From contig NC_034415.1 of assembly GCF_002078875.1 (NCBI RefSeq), positions 26,877,083 to 26,941,082 of the forward strand: DNA of 64,000 nt, read 5' to 3'. Source of the DNA: Numida meleagris. Taxonomy: Eukaryota; Chordata; Aves; Galliformes; Numididae. The stretch's first letter is position 1, and each line of letters starts with the position of its first letter. The notes under the pieces were generated by a model. That model saw nothing but the letters and a program-made list of their open reading frames with translations. It had not been told where the DNA came from and did not search any database. Made by a program: the position numbers and the translations under genes. Of this stretch, positions 47,814 to 60,290 are shown one piece after another.

Positions 47814-50800
47814 GGTATAACGCAGTATCTCAGACAGCGGCACTGACCCTTCTCTGCACCAGCTCTGCCATTCTGAACGTGTGCAGGAACGACTGCTGCT
47901 ATCAACACTTCATTATAAAAAAACCTTCTTTATCTCAGCTGGATCACAACCCTTTCATCTCCTCTACCTTCCAGTTATTGCCTACTGGGTTCAGGTAAGA
48001 TAGTGCTGTACAAGATTATCACCTTTCTGCTGGGCTGCCACAGCAGGACACAAGGGGAAAATTGTTGCTACACCTTGAAAAAGAACGGAGCCGGGAAAAA
48101 GAAAGCTCTTGTTTTTTTTCTGACTTTATGGAACAGGGAGCACGGGGTGGCAAGTTTACAATGCTTAATGTACCATGAACACCACCATGTGCACACCGCA
48201 CGGCACGTCGGCCCAGAGCTCACGGCTGGGCTTTGTCAAACCCGTGCTGTCACCACTCCATCACCCTACCCCAGAGCTGGGGCCTTTGGGTGTCACCAAC
48301 CTGAAGCTCCAGGAATGAAGCCAGGGTCCCACTGCTGCTCTGCAGCGGGAGAACGAGGAGATGCACAGCTGGTGTCCAAAACAGCCTCAAGACTGGGATA
48401 TATTTGTCCCAGTGTCCCCACACGTTATTCACTTCTGTCCTCCTCCATTGCTGACAACTGCTTACACCAGAAGGAAAAATAAAGAGCTAAAAAACAGATG
48501 GAGCAGAGATCCTCTGCATGAATAACCCCCTCCTTCCAAGGGGATTGCTTCCTGAATTTCTGTCTTGTTATGTTTTTGTCAAAAGCTGAGCCTCCTCCAC
48601 TAAACCATGATAAGTTGGGCAACTTCATCAAATTCAACACTCGGTAGGAGCAGAACCTCTTTCTTAAACTCATTAAATCTTTCTCCCCAAAGAGAAATGT
48701 GAATTAATATTCACTTTCACATTTTTTTTTTCAATGTAATTTATTTGAGACTAAGCAGAGACGTTTCCAAACCCACATTTTATTTCTCTGGCCATAATGG
48801 AAAGCAAACAGTTCTGAAAATTTTGTTGGGGGGAAAACAGAACCGAAATGGCCCTAGCAAAGGAGAGCAGCAGTTGATTTCATAAACCATTTTGGCTTTC
48901 CTTAGTTGAAGAGTCTCAGGTGTGCAGTTGGATTTGTTCTTGCAAAAAAAAGAAAAAAAATTAAAAAAAAATCCCACAAAACGAAACATTTAAATGCCTC
49001 TTGTGTTATTAAAAGACAGAAAATTAGAATCAGGAATTGCTGCAGAATGCAGTTATGCAGTAGCTGAAGAAAACATAAATCAGCAGGGAGACTTATACCA
49101 GTCTTACTGCTTGATCACAAATTAAAACATACTGGAGTGCAATTACAGAGGGTCCTTTGACAAACATGCTGTAGTACACGAATTAGCTCTGTGCAGACAC
49201 ACACACGGCGTTGCGATAATACAGTCCTTTTGTATTCTAGGCAGAAACGCATGGGGTTTGTGCGTGCTTATATTATATTGCTACAAGGTAATGCACACAC
49301 TGCTATGCATTGCTATTCCAAATAGAAAATCTACTTACCGTAAATCAGACAACTCCATTCCACTCAGACTTAAAAGTTCTCCCTAGCACACCTGCTGCCA
49401 AGCAGGGGAAGAAAGGCACGGGGAAGATTTCCAGAGGGAGATGTGGAAGCTAATGAGGAACAGCCCTGTACGTGTGTCAGTTCCATGGGGCAGGACCCTG
49501 CTCGGTCCATGGGCAGGGGACATTGGAGCTGGGTGCCTTGGCTTTCGGACTTTATCTCGGTGACCTATTCCACTTCCAAAGTGTTTCAAGTGAGACTTAC
49601 TCCTATCTCACACATCCAACTGTAAACCAAGTGCTGCCACCGGCAGCTCAGAAAGTATTCCCCACATCCAACTGCTTCTGTCTGTGCCTACCACTGAACA
49701 CGTTCACTGGCAAACACAGCGCTGCTCAAATCTGTTGCTTCTGTGGCCACGTTACTTAACGTTGTGGATGCCAGGAGCCACGTTGCTGCAGAAGACCTAT
49801 GGCAGAGCAGGTGGATGGACCAAGAAGGACAGATCGGATGAAACGCAAATGGCACAGCCACCAAAGCTCGCCACATATGTCCTTGCAGCCTGTCTTGTTT
49901 CTCCTGTAGAGACAGGGTATTTAGCACAGGAATACATTTTCTTAAATTCTCCTCCTCTTTCTCCCTGGAAAATCCTCCCAGAAAGCCGTGGCTGCCCACG
50001 AGCCCCAGGGGTGCTGCTCCGGCGGACAAGTGGTGCACTGTGCGTGGAGGCAGAAAGACACCAGCAAAAAGAGATTGGATGGGAAGAGCAGGAGAAAGGA
50101 GGGAGGTTGGGGGGNNNNNNNNNNNNNNNNNNNNNNNNNGGGGCGAACAAAAAAGCTGGGAATGTGTGAGTTAACTTGGTGTGTTTGTTCGAACCACTTC
50201 CTGACACCCAAGCGAGTCATCTGAATTTAACACATTTCTCTTTTGCATTTTGCAGCTCACCTTTAAGAGAGCACAAGGCGGAGGAGGTGGGAATATATGG
50301 ACTTCAGCCCTTCCCATCAGTTTCCCCCTGTTACTTTCAAAGATTTTCTATTTAGAAAGGAAGGCTTTTTTTTTTTTTCCTGCTGTTCATACTTTACACA
50401 TACTTCCCAGCCAAAATATCTTGCTTGTATATTTTTTTAATTTAGCCTACATTACTCAAAATTGCTCCAAGAATAATTAAAGAGAATCACTTTCCCCATC
50501 TCTTTGATTTACCTGATGTTTTATTTCTAAAGAATAAGAAATAACCATTAAATAAAAAAAAGATATTAACAATTAAAGAAAAAAATAGCCCCACGTCCTC
50601 CTCCCTCTTGTCTCAGTCTAATGAAAATGTTTAAACTGCATGGCTATTTATCCTTATGAAAAACACATGAACAAAACAAAACCCCCAGTATTCGAGTGAG
50701 ATTCTGTACACAGGACAAAACATTAACTGCGGAAATATATCATTTAAGACCTTTATTTCCTTCTAGCTCTTTCCAGGCACCAAACGAGCTTTGCATGCAG

Positions 50801-53604
50801 ATTTCGTTTCGGCGCGGTGGAATTGTTCTCATAACTGTTCTCCAAAGCCCGAGCTCTGAGGTCAGCCCTACTCACTCTGCAATGGGATAAATATTAACAA
50901 GTGTGACTAACCCATTCCTTGCGCCCTTCTTAAATTTTCCAGAGTGTGGCAGCAAGCATGAAAGCAAGAGATCAAAACCGCACGGGTTTTATTGTTGGAA
51001 GCGGATGTGAAGAAGGGTGCAATATAGGCAAAATCCAAGCACCTCGGAGAAGCTGGTCTATAACACCAGCAATAAAAATGAGGGAATTACTGGACTGCGA
51101 GAAAATTACCTTGCCCCTCTGCTCAAAATGAGTAAATTTTCACTCATCCCCTACAATAACGTTTTATGGGACCTGGAACAGTGCCCCAGGTCCAAACTTG
51201 GACTTTCGTAGTGCGCCCCAAAGCAGACAGGAGCGGTGAGGAAGGCGTGCACAGCAGCTTGGTGCCTTCTGGGCACAAGTGATGCAGCTGCGGTTGCCTT
51301 GAGGACTTGTGCTTGCTCTTGTCTTCACAGATGAAATTGCTTATGAAATTTCTTAGCTTTCTGGATAATCTCCCTCCTTTGCATGCAGTGCATCCTCCTC
51401 TGAGCCAAGCTGCCCTTCACACTGCGGTTTGTAAGAAGACCAATACAGATCTGATTATACATCCCAGATATTTTTATGGGAAAACTCTCAGGGTAATGAA
51501 TCTGGTATTAAGTAAAGCACTTAGAGATGCTTGTTATTATTGTAGCTTGATTTAGCAGCAGCAGCGTACAGCCCAGTTTGGAGAGGCATTAGGCACTGGA
51601 GATCACACAAGCCCATTCAAGCAGCACAATTTTGTCCATGCCGCATGGAAAGATGAGAGAGCTTTAGATCGCACTTCTGGTGAGTGATACATCATGAAGG
51701 GAGTGGAATAAAACAAGGAAAAGTGTAAATATAACAAGCATCTATCACACAGCAGTCCAAAACCAGATCAGCTCTGCGGATGTGGAAGAGAATGGGGCCT
51801 CTGAGCACACTGCTCCTACCAAAAGCTTGTGAAAGCAGATCACAGCCTTGAGAATATTGCTATCCAAGGTCAGGTCTAGTCCCGATGAAGTCAAGGAGAA
51901 CTCAAAGCCAGCTGAAAAAAAAAAAACCAAAAAAAGCACAGAAATTACCAGCAGAAATATTTAAGCTTGAAAGAGATCTTATTCAAGTGATCAACAAAAC
52001 CTGGGCTCATAAGTTTCAAAGCTGTTCGCTCATAATGCATAGTCCTGTTATTTTCCAGAATGTGTTTAATTCTCATACACATTCTCTCAAATGAAAGGTA
52101 TGCCCCAGATTTCGGCACCTCCTCTGCTTCTACTCCACTGACCCCGCAAGAAATCATCTTATTCAGTTTGTTTCCACACCTGGCTTTCTTCTCCTGCAGG
52201 ATGTCAAAACGCAGAGCAGAATGTACCCAAGAATGTATATCCTTTCCTCCCTTCCTTTTCAGCTCTCAATCTGGTGAATGGATGTGCATTTTCAGGGTCT
52301 TTGGGCTTACTAATAAGAAAGGCTGACAAAGAAGAGACATGAATTCTGGTCCCGATGCACACAGCTCCTGTTGCACAGACTTATTCCACCCAAGCTGTAG
52401 TTTCTTAAAGCTTTAAGGGAACACAGGATGAAAAGATAGGAGGAGGAAGAGATTGCATTTTTTGACCCTTCTGCAATTCATAGCGTGTGGCATCTCCCAT
52501 CACCTGCCAGACTACAGGAAACCCCTCTGCCACCTCCTGCAGACGCTGCACAGCAGAGGTGGATCTGTTCAGAGATGACATTTGTGAAAGTAAACTTCAT
52601 GCTCAAAACCCAAATCTAAAGCCCTTCTGTTTTTCCAACCTGCAAAACATCTGCATCTGGGTTTGGATTTCTTCGCTGTTCTTCACTCAGTAGGTGCTAG
52701 CTATTTTAACTCTTGATCTCCAAGGCATTCCTGCGTGCAGATACCAAATACCCAGCTGAGTCCGTGGAGAGTCGAGAAGGAGGCACCTGCTGAGCAGTGC
52801 TAAATGCTGTGCACAGCTTACCATGGCCTCTGTAAGGCAGTGAGAGACTCAGCAGCAAGGCAAAAGGAGCCTTCGGGTGAGGCCAGAAGGAAAAATCCCA
52901 GGAAACCTCTCGTAACTTGCACAGTTTTTAAACTTTGCCCAGATAAACTGTGTTCTATTAAACTTTCCTTTTGCTGGCAGAGGACTGACTGAGTTATTAT
53001 GGAGAACGGCCTTGAGCAATTAGAAGTGAGAACAGCATCTACAAATCTGAGATCTGGGAGATGAAAATCTCTTGCAAAAGACGCAGCCCTACAGAGTTTC
53101 AGTTATAGCCTTCTCAAATGGGGAGAACCAAATTAAATGAAAAAACATATTGTATATTATCTTAATTTATATACGAGATTTTAGACAGTTCCAGATTTCT
53201 GGATTAAATACAATACCATGTGGCTCCATTAAGCTTCACTGGCCTTTTAGAATATTATTGGAAGAAATAATATATAACAGTTTGAAAGGTTTTTGGATGC
53301 TTGGTGGCATCATTATGCAATTTATTAATATGTGGGCAGAGTGACTAATGCCTCTGAGGATATATTTTTAGTTTCCAAAAAATAAATATAAAAAAGAAAA
53401 GCGTGCTGGGGGGAGCGAAGAAAGAAAACTGGTTTGTGCTAGCAGCTTGTGGTGGCATGCATCATTCTGTCTGTCCCCCGCGAGCCCAGAGCTTGCAATA
53501 AACTACTTCCTTCACTTATGGCATTTCCAAAGGGGTCTGGAGACTCTAGAAATTGCACTTTGGTAGGACTTGGGTATCTAGCTCCTTTTGTGGCATCGTT
53601 TCCC
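47814..53604. other. Intergenic, includes assembly gap
   Basis: No exon was recognised. It contains the N gap at 50115-50139 and an A/T-rich block at 53110-53345 with TTAATTTATATACG and AATTTATTAATATG that looks like a candidate conserved noncoding element. Several A-rich runs occur (48948-48970, 50560-50585). Confidence 0.35.
50115..50139. other. Assembly gap of 25 N
   Basis: Twenty-five Ns lie between GGAGGTTGGGGGG and GGGGCGAAC. A G-rich flank on both sides points to an unresolved poly-G or G-rich repeat. The Ns may be a placeholder and not a measured length. Confidence 0.98.
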
Positions 53605-53900
53605 CCTCTTTAAGGGTGAAAGGGACAATTCAGATCATCTCGTCTAATGCTCAGTATAAACCCACAAGAAAATAATTTCACACATTCACTCACTAATTGA
53701 GCCAACCAGTGTTTGTTTCACCAAAGTCATTTGGGCTGGCCTCCAGTTCTTCAGTACAAGGATGACAAATCCCCTGCCCCCTTCAACACTCTGTCCCAGC
53801 GCTCACCCCCCTTTCTCTCTCCAGTCTCTGCATTTTGCTTGTCCTAAATTTCCACTCACTGCATCTCGTTCTGTTTTCCTCCATTAGGCTATAAAGGCCC
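53605..53900 (-). mobile_element. Possible ancient amniote CR1-type fragment
   Basis: GAAAGGGACAATTCAGATCATCTCGTCTAATGC resembles, in reverse orientation, the 3' region of old CR1-type LINEs seen in reptiles and birds (GGGACC...GATCATCTAGTC wording). The following sequence to about 53900 is too diverged to place with certainty. Recognition is by eye only. Confidence 0.35.
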
Positions 53901-56900
53901 TTTGTATGCGGTATTTTTTCCTGCAGAGGCATTTACTGTGCAGCCAGGTCGCTGCGTGATCTGCTTTTTGCTACGCATAACTGAGTGGAGTGGAGCTCCT
54001 TAAGTCTCTCTCCACAAGATTTCCTCCTCCAGCCCCCAAATCATCCTTGTAAAACCCAACCGTAGGCTGAGAGTTTACAGCCTCTATCATGACTTCAAGT
54101 CCCTGAATCTCAGGTTAATAAAGTCTCTATTTTTTCATAAGGCTTCTGTGAAATAACTAGAAATAGTCCCGCGGGATGTGTTATTTGGACGTAACTGCTT
54201 CCACATGGGCTGGAGGTGCAGCCCGGCGAGAGGAGCACGCCAAGAGCAGTGGGAGAGCCCTCGCCTCCCTCCTCACCCCTATCCCCAGCCTCCCTCAAGT
54301 TACATTGCTAAAACCAGTGCTTTCCTTGGAGAGTTGATCCCGCTGGACATTTCCTAGGCCTCTAGGAAGAAGCAGCTCCTGAGGAAGCTGTCTCCCTGAG
54401 CTCCAGGCCTGCCCCAGCCCCACTGAGACCAGGCCCCATCTCTAGTGGGAGCAGAGGCACTGACAGGGCCTTGGCACATTCCGCTCCACAAACTGCTCCT
54501 TCCAGGGGCCTGGAAAGACAGTTATGACATCTCTCAAAGCTCACCAGAGATCCTCCCTCCTTCCAAACTAACAGGATTAAAAACAAACACCACCACTGGG
54601 GGGGCAGAAGAGAGGGAGGAGGGATTCTTCCCCATCCTTTCCCAGCGTTGGTGTCCACACTTCGAAGCTGTTTCTTACAATAATTATTTTATACGCTGCT
54701 AAAAGATGGGGGAGGCTTGCAGGAAGCTTGGCTTTAGATCTTCGAAGAAAACACCCCAACGTTGCCAAAATTTCAGCAAAATGGCAAGACATGGTGAGTG
54801 CAAGGCAATCTCTTCAGGCGCTGGAATTATGTTTCACTGCTCCGTAGCTTTTGGATGGGATAATATCTGGCCTTTTCATCAGTCATGTTCGATTTACATG
54901 TGAGAATACACAACCACCTAGGAGCTTAAAAGAAATGACAACTTAGTTTTCATTCAGCATGGCCTTTATGTACCCCAAAGGGACCAGTTTGCTCCTGCGT
55001 CTCCACTTAAACCTAAGATTTCATATACAGTCATGATTGATAAAGCACTCTAACGTATTGGGTCATCACCAGCCTTGCCACTTATAAACAATTTGTGTCC
55101 TGCTTTGATCTGTTTGGTTTTTGCTGCTCAGCTTCAGCTTTTGTTTCCAACATCTATGATTCAAACACAGTGAGAGTCCTTTGAGATATGACATCCACTT
55201 CCCTTCAGGCCACTTTCCATCACCCAAAAATGCCTATGCATGGCCTGAAATCTTCCTGTGACTTCAGAGATCCCCGATCTCATCTTCGCTATTTGGCTTA
55301 AAAAAAAAATCACCTCTGATGAAACCATCAGTTTAAAAGCAAATGTAATAGGTGGCACAATCTGAGTAAACCACATTGCTAGTGAGCTGTCCACAAAAAC
55401 ACATAAAGCCTACGGTTTAGAAGAACTTGCCTTTGCTCATTGAGAAAGGGAAAGAATATTAGCGGATGTTTCCTAATGGTCACCGTTCACCCTGATCATT
55501 CTTTGCACTCCACTTGCCAAAGACATGAGGTTTTAATTCCGTTCATGATCAATGTAATGTTTAGAGTTTCATCTACTTGAACGATTCTTCAGGGACTGGT
55601 TGCAATAGCTACATTTTGGGTCTAAATTGCTTTTTTTAAAAAAACAAAAAACCTACAACTGAATCTAACCAATGAGTGAAACTGGAAAGGGTAAAATTAG
55701 ATTCCTGAACCTCTGTCTCTTTTTAGATCCAGACACGAAAAAAACTGTATCCAGTTTTGTTAAATATTTTTTCCACATCTGGTGTTCAGTCAAAACCATA
55801 AGAAAAGTGCTGGAAATCTCACAAGAAGTCTCGTACTCTTGTGATTTCCAGTCCAATTTTTGCAGCCACAGGAGATCTGTATAGTTCAGATAAGAATCCG
55901 AAGCAGAAGCCAAACCCAAACTGCAAACCTCCTGAGGCTCACCCCACCCACAACAGCTTATGTCTTTACCCATCATTTGCAGCAGATGTTCTCCTAAATT
56001 CTCCAGTGAGATAAATTCCATTAGAAGTTTTCAGGATAAAGATTATAAGCTACATACAATGCAAAATAAAAGTGTCCAAAGAAGCTCATTGTAGCCCATT
56101 AAGCTATTGTTAAAGACCCTCATACAGCAGTGTCTATTGATTACAGTGGTTTGCTTCTCCTTACTACTCATTTTTCCATGTTGGGCTTTTGGGGCTTTTT
56201 GATCTAAAGGCCACTGACGTCAATGAGAGTACTTCCATTGTCTTCAGTGGGCTTTGGATCAAGCCCTTGACAAACAGTTTCTCCCACAGGTCAGTCTGTA
56301 GAGTGCACGTTACTGCCAGCAGATTGTCCCTAGAACATTTCACTGCAGATTTACAGTCTTTATAAAATTTTTAAATGAAGTTCTATAGTTAGATTCATAT
56401 GGTATATCATAAATTACAGCAGACTCTGCAAGCTTGGGTTTGAGAGCTTTTTTTTTTCCCCCTCATTTGGCTCTCAGTGAACATATAGTTTTTTTCCACA
56501 AGAACTTTTCTCCAAATGCTAATTTTACCTGCTTTTTGCCATTTGTGCAACAGAATGTGTGTGTTTCTCAAGACTCAGCTCTCTGGGGAAAGTTTGTGAC
56601 TGTGGCAGAGGTGGTGCTGTGAGCAAGCAGAGGCCCACCACCATCCCAGTCCTAGTGGGTAGAAGAAACCATTCTTTGGGCTCTACTTGATGCTCACGAG
56701 ACTAATGGAAAGGAAAAGCAAGCCAGAAGTTTCTGATTATTCTTCTGTCTTAAGATGTAGTGAGAGCTGAAAGTTTATTTGTATCTACCAGAGCAGTACC
56801 TTCCATCTGATTCTGCCATCAGACCACTGAGTGACAAACCCCTGCAGAAGGAGCGACCTTCAAGCAGAGCCTTGTGCACACAAACACCAATTATAACTGT

Positions 56901-59900
56901 ACCTCTGCAATCTTCATACTTCCCAAGTTGGCCAGGCAACATGACAGCAGGAGACATGGGGACAGCCCTCAGGCACCCCAGTCCTAATTCAGATTTCCCA
57001 TCACTAAAGCCTAAATTAAAGAATTCGAGTGGCATTACCTCGCCCATCTGCAAAGTGGGAGTAATAATCCCACAGTACCTCCTCAGAAATGCTGCGAGGC
57101 CATGAACTCTGTCTGCACAGAGTAGTAGTGTTCAGTAGTAAATGAAATCTGTTTTCACTTCTAAGGCTATGGCATAAATTACTATAGGCAGAAATCCAGC
57201 CTAGCAGGGAATGAATTGGATGGGGCCCACTCAGTTTCTTCCATCTTTAGCTTTGATTTTCATTGTTCTGTTTCGTTAGCAGAATTTTCATGTCTTTTTT
57301 TCGTTTTCTTTTTCTCCCCTGTTGTAATTTTTCTAAGTTGTTAATTTGCCAGAAGAGAGAATGGCCTCATAATTGTAAGCCAGCTTCTCCAAGCACCCAC
57401 AAGCATCTGAACAGTTTTTAGCAGACTCAGCATTTCCCTCTCTACTTCTCAGCCCTTGCACATATAGAGAAAGAGGATGAAAGTCCGTTGCTGCGTTCCC
57501 GCTCTCCAGCCATAATCTGGCTACTTGTTGCCTGCCCAGAATGCCTTTAATTCTGCAGACCATGCCTTTAAGGGCCTGCTGATGGAAATCTCACCTCTCC
57601 TCCAGTCAATGAGTCTGTGGCAACTGGCACTGCTGGTTTCCAAGGACATCAAAATCACCCTTCTTCCCACCTGCATTTGGCTAGCTGGATGGTCCAAGGC
57701 CGCCATGAAAACAGACATGACGTGGGAAAGCCTTCATTTCCTCTATTTTCTGCTTTGTTCATTTTGTTTTTAAGAAAAGTTATTGCCCCTGCCCACGTCA
57801 CCTCCACAAGCAGGAGATTGGGGGGGAATGCCCAGAAAAAAAAAAAAACCATCAGGGATATCAGAATGCTTCAGGTGACTTTTCCAGCTCTCCCCTTTGC
57901 CCTCCCAGTCCCCGATCCCTACCAGAGCCCGACTCCACTCTTGGCCTCTTCCCAGTCACTGTGTCAGAGGCTGCCTTTATGCTGCAGATGAACAGATGTT
58001 CCACCACCGAAAGCTGCATCCTCTGACTCATGAAACAATTTGAAAGAAATTAACAGCGATAAATTTGTTTCAAATCCTATTTTTCCCCAGTAGCAGAGTT
58101 CGTGACTGCGTATGAGCGCTCCCACTGGAAAGAGAACTAGAAAGATAAAAATAGATGAGATGAATGAAAGATTACAGGATGAAGCGATGGCCACTTACCA
58201 GCCGAACAGGATTCACTGCTCAAGGCTGACAAAGTCTCTGCTGAGCTTGGGGTTTAGCAGCAGAGAAACTGCTCCATAATTTTTGTTCAGCCAAGCTCTC
58301 TTGGAAGTAACACCTGGCCATGCAGTATTTCCTTCGGGCCCTGAAGAGTGGATGTTTGCTGACAACCTCTGCAGGAACCTCTCCAGGTGACATCGATCAG
58401 GTTGCTGGAGCTAGATGACCTGGGCTTTATGGAGCAAGGTGAGAACAGTGAAGCGAAAACCAGTGCCTAATGCAGCTGTGGTGCCCCTTGCTTTACCTGC
58501 CTCATCTCAGATGCCCCAAAATCAACATCCAGCTGTTTGCTGCAGGAATTAGAGAAGGGCACATGGCACAGCATTATTTACCCATACCCAATCTTAGGAT
58601 TTCCTCTCATGTTTGCCTTTGTCTGTCATGAAGACCCTGTTTATTCTCCACCCTTGAGATCAGAAAACTCAGGCACATTCTTCAGTTAAGAATTCAGCCC
58701 TAGTCTCCAAGCCAGAAATAAAGTTCATTAGTCCTCCATCCACAGGGAGCCCTTCGCTCCCGTCTCATCTGAACTGCCATACGACAACCCCTGTCAAAGG
58801 CATCTCAAAAGAGGAGATCAATTTTACAGCGGTTTTACTCTTTGAAAGCACAAACAAGCGCTCCATTAGGAACTATAATTTATCTGACTGTGACCACTGA
58901 CTACAGGTCTATGAAATATATCTAAATGGATTGCACGGAGCCAGAAAACTCAAGTATATATGGCACACACATAACAAAGCTATGCAAATCTGAAAATGCA
59001 TAGTATCAGCAAGTGCTCTGGTTTTCTGGACTGATTTGTAGGTAGGTAGGCTTAGCTGAAGGCTGCGGTTTCTAAATTGGACATGGTTACCTAAAACTAT
59101 TGGAAATTTGAATTGCATGTCAGATGTCTGGAATAAATGGACTCAAGAGACATAAGAAAAAACATGTGGCCTGGTATTTTTCTCTTTTTTAATGTCTTTT
59201 GGAAACTGTTTAGATATCATCTGGGGCTTGTATAGTTTCTTTGTTTAGTAATTCTGAATTGAAATTCTTTATGAAGCTCTGTTAATTAAAAGGTAAAAAA
59301 CTTGATTGTTGCACAGAGCCCTTCATCTTGAAAGATGCCTGTACGCTTTCCAAAAGCATACTATACTTTCCAAAGGAGCAAACCATCCTTTGAAAAACAA
59401 GCAATAGGGTTACGTTATTTACCTCAAATCCACCAAATTTAAATTCCAAAATGGACCATTACGGTCTGACTCTCTTTCTAGCTCTGCCAATAGCTGTCAT
59501 ATCTGAGCTCCTGCATGACTGCGAAGCTCCCCCTGAGGCTCCCGTAGTGAGGCTGACCCAGGGCTGCACATCTTTAGCAAGAACATCCGATGCAATTATG
59601 AAGATTACAAGCAATAGATTTCCTGCAAATTGCAGCCATCTCTGGGGTGAAATATGTCACCTGCTCCATAGCACACAGCTGCATCCTCCCAACACGTAAA
59701 ACAAAATGGAGACACGAAGGCACCTTTCTGCAAGCAGAGCAGCCTCGTCTTCACTGAGTCAGGAACCGTTTGAAATGCTTCCCACCACGGCACAATTTTT
59801 CAGATTTGCCACTCTTGGAGATGATGCACAGCTTTCTCATGCTCACATTGAGGTCTCTCACCTCCAGTTTCCATTGCCACAACCTTCATATTACTGTTTG

Positions 59901-60221
59901 CTTATTTGAATTCAGCCCAACCACCTGACAACTCTTGCCCAGTGAGCGCATGCCAGGGACAGTGCAGGCCTGTTTTAAAGCTTTTCTACATTTCTTTTAA
60001 CGTGTGCCTGCCTTCTGACTGCTTCCAGCGCCTGCAAGGGTGCAGCTTCCTCATCTCAAACGATGGGACACAACACACGGTGGGACATGAAAAAGGTCAG
60101 AAAAACAACTCATCCCCAAAGCTCAGTTAATTTTGATCTAACGTTGTTCTACAAAATCCCAGTGGCTGGGCTAAGAGACTTGATCTATATAGCTCTTAAT
60201 CTGCTAATGGTGCATGCTTTT
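53901..60221. other. Intergenic, no gene recognised
   Basis: Over 6 kb of noncoding sequence. It contains an imperfect hairpin at 55810-55851 and a possible old CR1-like remnant at 56205-56275 (GACGTCAATGAGAGTACTTCC and GCTTTGGATCAAGCCC). No reading frame carries a recognisable domain. Confidence 0.4.
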
Positions 60222-60290
60222 GCAGCGGAGTTGGACTAGACAGCCTTCAGAGGTCCCTTCCAACTCTAAGGATCCTATGATTCTGTTCTA
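60222..60290 (+). mobile_element. CR1 LINE 3' end fragment
   Basis: GCGGAGTTGGACTAGACAGCC, AGAGGTCCCTTCCAACTC and GATCCTATGATTCTG are a CR1 3' end in plus orientation. Confidence 0.82.
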
